From contig JAUROO010000032.1 of assembly GCA_030829765.1 (NCBI GenBank), positions 1 to 16,588 of the forward strand: a stretch of 16,588 bases of DNA, in the 5' to 3' direction. Origin of the DNA: Miltoncostaeales bacterium. GTDB taxonomy: Bacteria; Actinomycetota; Thermoleophilia; Miltoncostaeales; Miltoncostaeaceae. The notes beneath the pieces were generated by a model. That model did not search any database, had not been told where the DNA came from, and saw only the letters and a program-made list of their open reading frames with translations. The position numbers were made by a program, and so were the translations under genes. Within the stretch, counting starts at the first letter, position 1, and each line of letters opens with the position of its first letter. Below, one piece after another: positions 1 through 6,382 of this stretch.

Positions 1-189
1 GACGACATGATCACCATCGAGACGTCGGTGGGGGGCATCGGCACCACGTCGTTCCGCAGCCGGCACCGGTTCCTTCGCGGTGATGAGCTCTGCGCCGAGG
101 GCGAGCTGGTGCACGTGTGCATCGAGCGCGGGGACCGCAACCCGGTGCCCGTGCCCGAGTGGCTGCGGGCGGTGGCCACGCCGGACTGA
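1..189 (+). CDS. Acyl-CoA thioesterase-like hotdog protein, C-terminal part
   Basis: The reading frame is open from the first base to the TGA at 187-189, so the N-terminus lies outside the window. The visible ~62 residues contain IGTTSFRSRHRF, an alternation of strand residues (GELVHVCIE) and the ending PVPVPEWLRA. This resembles the C-terminal half of 4-hydroxybenzoyl-CoA thioesterase/YbgC-type hotdog proteins, which hydrolyse acyl-CoA thioesters in the cytoplasm. The catalytic Asp/Glu region of such enzymes would be in the missing part, so activity cannot be judged. The ATG at 7-9 is internal to the fold and is not taken as the start. A weak TGGCA/TGCCA inverted repeat (198-202, 209-213) follows the stop. 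The family assignment is by remembered motif resemblance only. Confidence 0.7.
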   Translation, partial: DDMITIETSVGGIGTTSFRSRHRFLRGDELCAEGELVHVCIERGDRNPVPVPEWLRAVATPD

Positions 190-252
190 TCCGGGGTTGG
201 CACGTAGTTGCCACGGGACGGCGTAGATCCGTGGTGGGGACGGGCGCACGCT

Positions 253-272
253 TGACGTGAGATGTCACGTCA
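253..272. promoter_or_regulatory. Perfect palindrome, candidate operator
   Basis: TGACGTGA (253-260) and TCACGTCA (265-272) are perfect 8-bp inverted arms around a 4-nt spacer, ending 15 nt before the ATG at 288. Size and symmetry fit a dimeric repressor operator of the TetR, GntR or MarR sort. No regulator gene lies beside it. It could also be a short hairpin in the 5' UTR. Confidence 0.45.
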
Positions 273-276
273 GCAC

Positions 277-282
277 AGGAGG
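277..282 (+). promoter_or_regulatory. Ribosome binding site AGGAGG
   Basis: A perfect AGGAGG lies 5 nt before the ATG at 288 and fixes that start. It is one of the few canonical Shine-Dalgarno sites in the window. Confidence 0.8.
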
Positions 283-287
283 CCTGC

Positions 288-782
288 ATGACCGCCACCC
301 CCAGAATCCCCGTCCACGCCTGGATCACCCCCGGTGCACTCGTCGTGGCCGAGCGCCCGGGCGGCGGGGGCCGCAGCCACCGCCCTGCGCGCCGCGAGGC
401 CGAACTGGCGTGGTGGCATGCGGAGGGGGTCCGCACCATCGTGTCGGCCATGCGCAGCCGGCACGGCCTGGTGGAGTACGCCCAGCGTGGGTTCGGTGTG
501 CGCTGGCACCCCCTGAAGGACCTGGTGCAGGCACGCGCGGAACTGCCGCGCCTGGCCGATGAGGTGGCCGCGGTGCTCGCGCGCGAGCCCGGCGCCGTGC
601 TGGTGCACTGCGACCGGCCGGGGGAGTGGCTTGCGGGCATCGATGCCGCGCTGCGCCTGAAGGCGGGGCACGCACGGGACGCGGATGACGCGCTGGCGCA
701 GGCACAGTCCGACGGACTGCCGGTGGGCGACCTGGCCCGCGCGCTGCTGGGCGCCAACGCGGACCCCCCGGCGGCGGCCTAG
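288..782 (+). CDS. Dual-specificity phosphatase-like protein with degenerate P-loop
   Basis: This is a 164-residue cytoplasmic protein with no signal peptide or membrane segment. The order of elements recalls small dual-specificity/tyrosine phosphatases. There is a strand followed by 'GVRTIVSAMRSRHG' (about 47-60), a 'VRWHPLKD' segment (71-78) where D78 sits like the general acid, a helix rich in Ala/Arg, and 'AVLVHCDRPGEWLAG' (103-117) in place of the HC-x5-R P-loop. C108 is present, but the position of the essential arginine is W114. It is therefore either a pseudophosphatase that binds a ligand or an enzyme with altered chemistry. The start is fixed by AGGAGG at 277-282. A palindrome just upstream suggests its own regulation, and a hairpin after the stop (795-836) suggests it is monocistronic. 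The fold assignment is inference from motif order; the function is unknown. Confidence 0.7.
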   Translation: MTATPRIPVHAWITPGALVVAERPGGGGRSHRPARREAELAWWHAEGVRTIVSAMRSRHGLVEYAQRGFGVRWHPLKDLVQARAELPRLADEVAAVLAREPGAVLVHCDRPGEWLAGIDAALRLKAGHARDADDALAQAQSDGLPVGDLARALLGANADPPAAA

Positions 783-794
783 CGTGGTGCCCGG

Positions 795-836
795 CATGCG
801 GGCATCGGGCCGCCGTGCCCCATGAATGCCCGCATG
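795..836 (+). terminator. Long hairpin after the phosphatase-like gene
   Basis: CATGCGGGCAT (795-805) and ATGCCCGCATG (826-836) are perfect 11-bp inverted arms. The 20-nt loop can form a further GGGC/GCCC stem (807-810 with 817-820). It begins 12 nt after the TAG at 780-782. There is no T-tract, as is common for actinobacterial terminators. Confidence 0.6.
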
Positions 837-904
837 GGAAGGGGAATGGCGGTGCGGCCCGTAAGGATCTCGTGAGGACGCGGTATGTGAACGGAACATC
901 GTCC

Positions 905-934
905 TTGCCGGGCATCATCAGGCATCCCTAGCCT
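905..934 (+). promoter_or_regulatory. Candidate promoter of the glycoside hydrolase gene
   Basis: TTGCCG (905-910) and TAGCCT (929-934) are separated by 18 nt. The -10 fits the actinobacterial TANNNT pattern and recurs as TAGCCTG before the gene at 2498. The predicted transcript would have a leader of roughly 85 nt before the ATG at 1028. No experimental support can be seen from sequence. Confidence 0.4.
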
Positions 935-1027
935 GCGGATCGTCCCGGGGGCCCAGTGCCCGCTGTCCACTGCGCCGGAGAGGCCCCGCTGAAGAACCAC
1001 AGATCCCTCCTGGAGGCCATCGACCGC

Positions 1028-2482
1028 ATGCGCACACGAACGCAGACCGCGGTGACCCGCGGCGCCCTCGCCGCCCTTGCCGTCGGCGTCCTTGCTGGAT
1101 GCGGCGGGGTGGCCGCGCAGCCCAGCGCCGTGAAGGGAACCGTGTCCGGGGTCCCCAACGCCTCGCCCCTCGCGGGGATCCAGGACGATCGCGTGTACCA
1201 GGTGCCTGCCGCCGAGGCGGAGGACCGTGTGCAGGCCATGGCGCGCATGGGATCGCGCATCATCCGCGTGGACACCCGGTGGGACCTCATCGCCACCCGC
1301 AGGCCGAAGAATCCGAAGGACCAGAACGACCCGGCGTACGACTGGAGCGCCTACGACACCATCGTCGACACCGCGGCCAAGCGGGGCGTGCGCGTGCTGA
1401 TGACCGTGTGGGGCACCCCGGCGTGGGCCGCGGACCGCTCGGTGGCCCGCTCCAAGCGGTACCCCGACTTCTCGCGCCGCCCACGGCGCGCCGGCGACTA
1501 CGGGAACTTCGCCTACGCCCTGGCCTCGCGCTACACCCCGCGCGGCGTGCGTGACTGGGAGATGTGGAACGAGCCCAACATCCCGTTGTTCCTGCGCCCG
1601 CAGTACAAGAAGCAGCGCGGCAAGTGGGTGAACGTCTCCACCGGGACGTACAGCAACCTGGCCAAGAGCTTCTACAAGAACGTGAAGCAGGTGGACAAGC
1701 GCAGCCGCATCGCAGGCGTGGTCACCTCACCCGCCGGCGACCAGTGCCCGTCGTCGTGCCCCAAGAGCGCGAATGCCCGCACCAGCCCGTCCAACTTCCT
1801 GAAGGGCCTGAACCAGAAGGGCCGGCGTCCCCCGATGAACGTGGTGAGCCACCACCCGTACCCCATCACGCGGCCCCGCACCACCAACTTCCCCGGGTCG
1901 TCGTACATCGACCTCTACAACATCAACCGGTTCCAGAGCGAGGTGGACCGCACCTATCTGCGCCGGAAGAAGCTGTGGCTCACGGAGTTCGGCTTCTCCA
2001 CCAAGAAGGTGGGCGAGTACTCGATGTACGTGAGCGAGGCCCAGCAGGCGCAGTACCTGCAGGACGCCTACCGCCGCGTGCGGCCCAATCGCCGCATCGG
2101 GATGTTCGTGTGGTACTTCCTGCAGGACAACGCCCAGTGGGGCTCGGGCCTGCTGAGGGAGGACGCCAAGCCCAAGCCCGCCGCCGAGGTGTTCTCCATT
2201 CCCATGGCCCCTCTCTCGGCAGCGCCTGTGCGCCGTGGCGGCACCGCGACGCTCGTGGGCCAGGTGCGCACGGCACGCAAGGCCACCGAGGTCACCGTTC
2301 AACAGAGGCGGAACGGTGTCTGGAGCCCGGTGAAGAGGGTCACCACCTCACGCGATGGCTCGTTTGCGCTGCGGGTGCGGCCGGGGTCCACCACCACCTA
2401 CCGCGCCACGTGGACGGGCGATGTGCCGAGCGGCAGCCGCCAGACGCGCACCTCGTGGCCGGTGACCGTCCGGGTGAGGTAG
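1028..2482 (+). CDS. Lipoprotein clan-A glycoside hydrolase with C-terminal Ig-like domain
   Basis: The product (484 residues) is an exported glycosidase. Residues 1-24 form a signal peptide (basic MRTRTQTAVTR, hydrophobic core) ending in the lipobox LAGC with the lipidation site at C25. The TIM-barrel region (about 55-385) has a strand 'GVRVLMTVWGTPAW', the acid/base motif WEMWNEPN with E182, 'NVVSHHPYP', and the likely nucleophile E320 in LWLTEFGFS, followed by 'GMFVWYFLQDN'. This is the pattern of clan GH-A enzymes such as GH5 and GH39. Residues about 388-484 form a beta-rich Ig-like domain. The ATG at 1028 is preferred over the GTG at 956 because it starts the signal peptide and has GGAGG at 1012-1016. 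It lies 15 bp before a polysaccharide-initiating transferase, so remodelling of the strain's own exopolysaccharide is a plausible role. The substrate cannot be read from the sequence. Confidence 0.85.
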   Translation: MRTRTQTAVTRGALAALAVGVLAGCGGVAAQPSAVKGTVSGVPNASPLAGIQDDRVYQVPAAEAEDRVQAMARMGSRIIRVDTRWDLIATRRPKNPKDQNDPAYDWSAYDTIVDTAAKRGVRVLMTVWGTPAWAADRSVARSKRYPDFSRRPRRAGDYGNFAYALASRYTPRGVRDWEMWNEPNIPLFLRPQYKKQRGKWVNVSTGTYSNLAKSFYKNVKQVDKRSRIAGVVTSPAGDQCPSSCPKSANARTSPSNFLKGLNQKGRRPPMNVVSHHPYPITRPRTTNFPGSSYIDLYNINRFQSEVDRTYLRRKKLWLTEFGFSTKKVGEYSMYVSEAQQAQYLQDAYRRVRPNRRIGMFVWYFLQDNAQWGSGLLREDAKPKPAAEVFSIPMAPLSAAPVRRGGTATLVGQVRTARKATEVTVQQRRNGVWSPVKRVTTSRDGSFALRVRPGSTTTYRATWTGDVPSGSRQTRTSWPVTVRVR

Positions 2483-2497
2483 GGGTAGCCTGACCGG
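2462..2497 (+). promoter_or_regulatory. Candidate leaderless promoter for the sugar transferase
   Basis: TAGCCT (2486-2491) lies 6 nt before the ATG at 2498, the spacing expected when transcription begins at the start codon itself. A weak -35 (GTGACC, 2462-2467) sits 18 nt upstream inside the end of the preceding gene. No Shine-Dalgarno sequence is visible. Confidence 0.45.
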
Positions 2498-4024
2498 ATG
2501 AGCTCGCCGCCTCCTCCCCCGCCCGACGGGCGGGCCAGCACCACCCCCCAGGAGGTCGGTGAGCGCCGGGCGTCCCGCGATGTGCGGTTCGTGCCCATCC
2601 TCCGCGGGCGGCAGGGGCGCGATTACATCCGGCGCGCGCTGAGCGTGGTGGCCCTGCTGGGCATCGATGTGTCCAGTGCGTTCCTGGGCCTCTACGCGGT
2701 GCTGGCGTTCAAGCTCTTCCTGCAGGGGCAGCCCATCGACTCGGGCGCCATCTGGTCGGTGGAGCAGAAGGCCCTGCCCTTGGTGACGATCACGCTGGTG
2801 CTGGTGTTCGCCAAGTACGGCCTGTATGCCGAGCGCGAGGAACGCGGGGGTTCCAGCCGCATCCTTTCCGCGGTCACGGTGGCCACGGTGATCGTGCTGG
2901 CCCTAGTGCTGGCGAGCGGCTGGCGCTTCAACACCTTCTACATCTTCTATTCGTCGTGGTTCGTCATCTCGCTGCTGGTGGTCGTGCTGCGGGCCTCATG
3001 GGACAGCATCACCGCATTGGTGCTTGACATGATGCGGTTCGAGCGGCGGGCCCTGCTGGTGGGCTCGCCGGACATGACCACCCCGATCGCCGAGAGCATC
3101 ACCCGGGCCACCACTGATCGCCACGGCGTGGCCTACCGCGTGGTGGGCGCCCACTCACTGGTGGCGGGCGTGGGCACCGAGGATGAGCCCCCGGCCGCCC
3201 GCGACCTGGACCGCATGCTCGACCCCGGTCACATCGATGAGGTGATCCTGGCGGGCACGGCAGGGCGCGACCAGTCGATCCTCGACCTGCTGGATGTGTG
3301 CCGGCGCCGCGGCATCCCCGTGCGGCTTGCGCCCACCACCGCGCAGCTCCTGTCGCATTCGATCCGGGCCGTCCCTGCCCCGGGCCTGCCGCTGTTCGAA
3401 CTGCGGCCGCCGGTGCTGAGCGGCCTGGCGTTCTTCGCGAAGCGCACATTCGACATCGTGGTGGGGCTGGTGCTGGTCATCCTGCTGTCACCCATCCTCG
3501 CGGCGGCCGCCCTTGCCATCTGGCTGGAGGACCGCGGCCCGGTCATCTACCGCAACCGGCGAATGGGCGTGGAGGAGCATCCCTTCGACTGCCTGAAGTT
3601 CCGCACAATGCGCGTGGGCGCCGATCAGATGCAGGCCGACCTGGAGCACCGCAACGAGGCCGACGGTGCGTTGTTCAAGATCAGCGACGATCCGCGCATC
3701 ACCCGGGTGGGTCGCGTGCTCAGGCGGTTCTCCATCGATGAGCTCCCCCAGTTGTTCAACGTGCTGAAGGGCGAGATGTCGCTGGTGGGCCCGCGTCCGC
3801 TGCCCGAGCGCGATTACCTGCTGCTGGACGACCTGCACAGGAAGCGCTACCTGGTGCTGCCGGGCATGACGGGCCTGTGGCAGGTGAGCGGCCGCTCCGA
3901 CCTGTCGTTCGACGAACTCGTGCGCCTGGACTTCTATTACATCGAGACGTGGTCGATCTGGCTCGACCTGGTGATCCTGGTGCGCACCGTGCCCGCAGTG
4001 CTCTTCAAGAAGGGCGCGTACTGA
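2498..4024 (+). CDS. Exopolysaccharide polyprenyl glycosylphosphotransferase (WbaP/CpsE type)
   Basis: This 508-residue membrane enzyme should transfer a hexose-1-phosphate from a nucleotide sugar to undecaprenyl phosphate, the first step of surface polysaccharide repeat-unit assembly. After a Pro-rich cytoplasmic N-terminus there are four hydrophobic segments (about 45-72, 89-107, 120-142, 148-167). A soluble nucleotide-binding-like region follows (about 180-300), then a further hydrophobic segment beginning KRTFDIVVG at K315. The catalytic C-terminal domain shows FRTM (368-371), DDPRITRVG from 397, SIDELPQ from 412, LVGPRP from 429 and PGMTGLWQV from 455, ending with DFYYIETWS. Length and motif order are typical of the full-size five-segment family. 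The TGA overlaps the ATG of the next gene by one base (TGATG), so the two are probably translationally coupled. The sugar specificity is not readable. Confidence 0.95.
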   Translation: MSSPPPPPPDGRASTTPQEVGERRASRDVRFVPILRGRQGRDYIRRALSVVALLGIDVSSAFLGLYAVLAFKLFLQGQPIDSGAIWSVEQKALPLVTITLVLVFAKYGLYAEREERGGSSRILSAVTVATVIVLALVLASGWRFNTFYIFYSSWFVISLLVVVLRASWDSITALVLDMMRFERRALLVGSPDMTTPIAESITRATTDRHGVAYRVVGAHSLVAGVGTEDEPPAARDLDRMLDPGHIDEVILAGTAGRDQSILDLLDVCRRRGIPVRLAPTTAQLLSHSIRAVPAPGLPLFELRPPVLSGLAFFAKRTFDIVVGLVLVILLSPILAAAALAIWLEDRGPVIYRNRRMGVEEHPFDCLKFRTMRVGADQMQADLEHRNEADGALFKISDDPRITRVGRVLRRFSIDELPQLFNVLKGEMSLVGPRPLPERDYLLLDDLHRKRYLVLPGMTGLWQVSGRSDLSFDELVRLDFYYIETWSIWLDLVILVRTVPAVLFKKGAY

Positions 4025-4326
4025 TGACCGGGGCGCCCGGCGACGCCGAGCCCGACCCCGACGCGCTGCTGGAGGAACTGCGGGTGGCCGCGGGCGATCC
4101 GCCGTTGCCGCCGCTGCGCATTGCCGAGCCCGCGCCCTCGGCGCGCGACGGCGTGCCGGGGAAGGCCGTGGGCTCTTCCCGCCGGGCGGTGATGCGCCTC
4201 ATCACGCCGGCGCTGTCCGACCTGCTGGCGCAGCTGGAGGCCGATCGCCACCGCATGCAGGCGGAGATCCGGCGCCTGGAGGCCCGCGTGGCGCAGCTCG
4301 AGAAGTACGCGCCGCCGGAGGACTGA
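4024..4326 (+). CDS. Small coiled-coil protein coupled to the sugar transferase
   Basis: This is a 100-residue protein whose ATG shares one base with the upstream stop (TGATG at 4022-4026), which decides the start. Residues 1-50 are acidic and Pro-rich and look disordered. Residues about 53-95 (RRAVMRLITPALSDLLAQLE and the following DRHRMQAEIRRLEARVAQLE) form a clear heptad-like amphipathic helix or coiled coil. There is no signal peptide or membrane span. I do not recognise a family. Tight coupling to the glycosylphosphotransferase and the following GT4 gene suggests it acts with the polysaccharide machinery, perhaps as a scaffold or a length/assembly partner. That is context-based inference. 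Confidence 0.75.
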   Translation: MTGAPGDAEPDPDALLEELRVAAGDPPLPPLRIAEPAPSARDGVPGKAVGSSRRAVMRLITPALSDLLAQLEADRHRMQAEIRRLEARVAQLEKYAPPED

Positions 4327-4342
4327 CGGCGCCCGGGCGCCG
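4327..4342. repeat. 16-bp perfect palindrome between coiled-coil and GT4 genes
   Basis: CGGCGCCCGGGCGCCG starts directly after the TGA at 4324-4326 and ends 8 nt before the ATG at 4351. As RNA it would form a 6-bp GC hairpin with a 4-nt loop, possibly tuning expression between the two genes. Confidence 0.5.
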
Positions 4343-4350
4343 CTACCCCG

Positions 4351-5508
4351 ATGGACATCGCCTTCGTGGTGCAGCGCTACGGCGCCGAGGTGGCCGGTGG
4401 CGCCGAGGCGCTGTGCCGGGATACCGCCCGTGCCCTGGTGCGCGCCGGCGAGGACGTGACGGTGTACACCACCACTGCGCGCGACTACCTCAGTTGGGAG
4501 CCCTTCTACCCGCCCGGTGACTGGATCGATGACGGCGTGGTGGTGCGCCGCTTCGCGGTGGATCCCCCTGACCCCTCACGGGCGGCCGATCTGGTGCGCG
4601 AACTGGGCCTTGCCCCCGGTGACCCGGCGCGGGAGGCCGAATGGGCGAAGGCCCAGGGCCCGGTATCGCGTGACATGTTGCGCGCTCTCCGCGGAGTCCG
4701 GCACCACGTGGTGGTGTGCTGGACGTACCTGTACGCGACGTCGCAGATGGTGATGCCGCTGGTGCGTGACCGTGCCGTGCTGGTGCCGCTGGCGCACGAG
4801 GAGCCCATGCTGCGGTTCGACCTCACCCGGGGCGTCGTCCGCATGGCCCGCGCCCTGGCATTCATGACGCCCGAGGAGCGCCGGCTGGTGGAGGACACCG
4901 CAGGTGTGGAGGGGACTCCCGGTGTGGTGGTGGGCGCAGGGCTGGACCCGGCGCCGGATGGCGATGCCGGCCGCGCCCGCCGCGCACGTGCGCTGCCGGA
5001 GCGCTTCGCCCTGTACCTGGGCCGGGTGGACCCCGCGAAGGGGGTGGATGCGCTCATCCGGGCGCATGCCGACTACCGCGCCGCCGGTGGACCGCTCGGC
5101 CTGGTGCTGGCCGGGCGCGAGGCCCCCGGCATGCGCATCCCGGACTGGGTCACCACCACGGGCTTCATCAGTGACGATGAGCGCGCCGACCTTCTTGAGG
5201 CCGCGGAGGTGGTGGTGCTGCCCTCGCCCTACGAGAGCCTGTCGCTGGTGGCGCTCGAGGCGTGGAGGGCTGGACGGCCCACCCTGGGCAACGCGCGCGC
5301 GCAGGTGGTGGCCGGCCAGACGGCCCGCAGTGGCGGCGGAGTGCTCTACACCGGTCCGCGCACCTACGGGCGCCAACTGGCCCGGCTTGCCGATGACCCC
5401 CGGGCCCGGCGTGACATGGGCGAGAGCGGCCGCCGCTTCGCCGCGGGCTGGACGTGGGACGCCTGCGTTGGACGCTGGCGCGAGCTGCTCACGCCCCTCT
5501 GCGCCTAG
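4351..5508 (+). CDS. GT4-family glycosyltransferase
   Basis: This 385-residue protein is a cytoplasmic or membrane-associated GT-B fold retaining glycosyltransferase. The N-terminal Rossmann half starts with MDIAFVVQRYGAEVAGGAE, a common opening of GT4 enzymes with the Gly-rich acceptor loop, followed by 'GEDVTVYTT'. The C-terminal donor half has LGRVDPAKGVD (K230, binding the nucleotide diphosphate) and PSPYESLSLVALEAW, which contains the E-x7-E pair E295 and E303. It probably adds a sugar to the lipid-linked intermediate started by the enzyme encoded at 2498. No good ribosome binding site is visible. The TAG (5506-5508) lies in a 10-bp palindrome CGCCTAGGCG (5502-5511). The last 20 bp overlap the convergent mscS-like gene. 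Donor and acceptor are unknown. Confidence 0.9.
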   Translation: MDIAFVVQRYGAEVAGGAEALCRDTARALVRAGEDVTVYTTTARDYLSWEPFYPPGDWIDDGVVVRRFAVDPPDPSRAADLVRELGLAPGDPAREAEWAKAQGPVSRDMLRALRGVRHHVVVCWTYLYATSQMVMPLVRDRAVLVPLAHEEPMLRFDLTRGVVRMARALAFMTPEERRLVEDTAGVEGTPGVVVGAGLDPAPDGDAGRARRARALPERFALYLGRVDPAKGVDALIRAHADYRAAGGPLGLVLAGREAPGMRIPDWVTTTGFISDDERADLLEAAEVVVLPSPYESLSLVALEAWRAGRPTLGNARAQVVAGQTARSGGGVLYTGPRTYGRQLARLADDPRARRDMGESGRRFAAGWTWDACVGRWRELLTPLCA

Positions 5509-6367
5509 GCGGCACTCCCTCGGAGTCGGCCAGCACCTTGCGGTAGGCGGCGTGCACGCCACGATCGATGTCCTGCACGATGGGGTCGCCCTTCAGCGCA
5601 TCACCGCACCGGGCGCGGATGACGTCCACCAGCAGCCCCGACGCCATCCACTCGAAGCCCGGCGGCACGTTCACGTGCACCCGCACCCAGTGCAGGTCGT
5701 CGCCCAGGTCGTCCGTGCCGGTGACCAGCGGCGGCGAGGCGAACCGCACGCCCCCGGGGCCCACCAGCCCACCGGCTTCGGATGCCGCGCGGGCCACTGG
5801 CGCGACGTCCGATACCAGCACGCCGATCTCCATGTTGCGCGACCCATGGGGCAGCCGGCGGGCGCCCTTGATGAGGGAGTTGGGCAGGTACATCACGTCG
5901 CCGTCGATTGTCTGCACCACCGTCACCCGCAGCGAGGCCTTCTTCACGATGCCCATGGGCAGCGTGGGCTCCAGCCACACCAGGTCGCCCACTGCGTACT
6001 GGCCCTCGAACAGGATGAAGAAGCCCGCCACCACGTCCGACAGCAGTCCCCGTACCGCGAAGCCCAGCACCAGGATGACGAAGGCCGATCCTGAGATGGC
6101 CGCCACGCTGCCCGCGCCGAAGATGGTGGCCACGATGGCCACGATCGCCGTGAGCACCACCGTGTAGATCACGCCAGTGGCCAGGGCGGAGAGCGCCGTC
6201 ACCCGCTGGCGCGCCGCACTGGTCTCCCCGCGGCGCATCACCCGCGCGGCCGACCGCCGCTCCACCACGCGCACCACCCACACGCAGATGAGCGCGGTCA
6301 CCACGATGATTCCGACCCAGATGAGCACCTCCGCCCACCGGGGAAGCCATGAGATATCGCCGAACAT
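5489..6367 (-). CDS. Small-conductance mechanosensitive channel, MscS family
   Basis: This is a 292-residue inner-membrane channel subunit, close to the length of E. coli MscS (286). Three hydrophobic segments are visible at about 11-35, 57-83 and 86-120. The third is Gly/Ala-rich (GSAFVILVLGFAVRGLLSD) as expected for the pore-lining helix. It is followed by the beta domain (EGQYAVGDLVWL, then DGDVMYLPNSLI at about 155-166) and a mixed C-terminal domain. MscS heptamers open under membrane tension and release solutes during hypo-osmotic shock. The ATG is 15 nt after the glnA stop on the same strand with only a weak G-rich site before it, so it is probably co-transcribed with glnA. The 3' end overlaps the convergent GT4 gene by 20 bp. 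Confidence 0.92.
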   Translation of the reverse strand: MFGDISWLPRWAEVLIWVGIIVVTALICVWVVRVVERRSAARVMRRGETSAARQRVTALSALATGVIYTVVLTAIVAIVATIFGAGSVAAISGSAFVILVLGFAVRGLLSDVVAGFFILFEGQYAVGDLVWLEPTLPMGIVKKASLRVTVVQTIDGDVMYLPNSLIKGARRLPHGSRNMEIGVLVSDVAPVARAASEAGGLVGPGGVRFASPPLVTGTDDLGDDLHWVRVHVNVPPGFEWMASGLLVDVIRARCGDALKGDPIVQDIDRGVHAAYRKVLADSEGVPPRRRGA

Positions 6368-6382
6368 CGTTGCTGCCCGCCC

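Noticed and set aside
956..1027. An upstream GTG start extending the glycoside hydrolase by 24 residues
   Set aside because: It would place a hydrophilic stretch before the lipoprotein signal peptide. ATG 1028 has GGAGG and a proper signal sequence.
4344..4349. TACCCC just before the GT4 start as a leaderless -10
   Set aside because: Only one base separates it from the ATG, too close for transcription to begin at or before the start codon.
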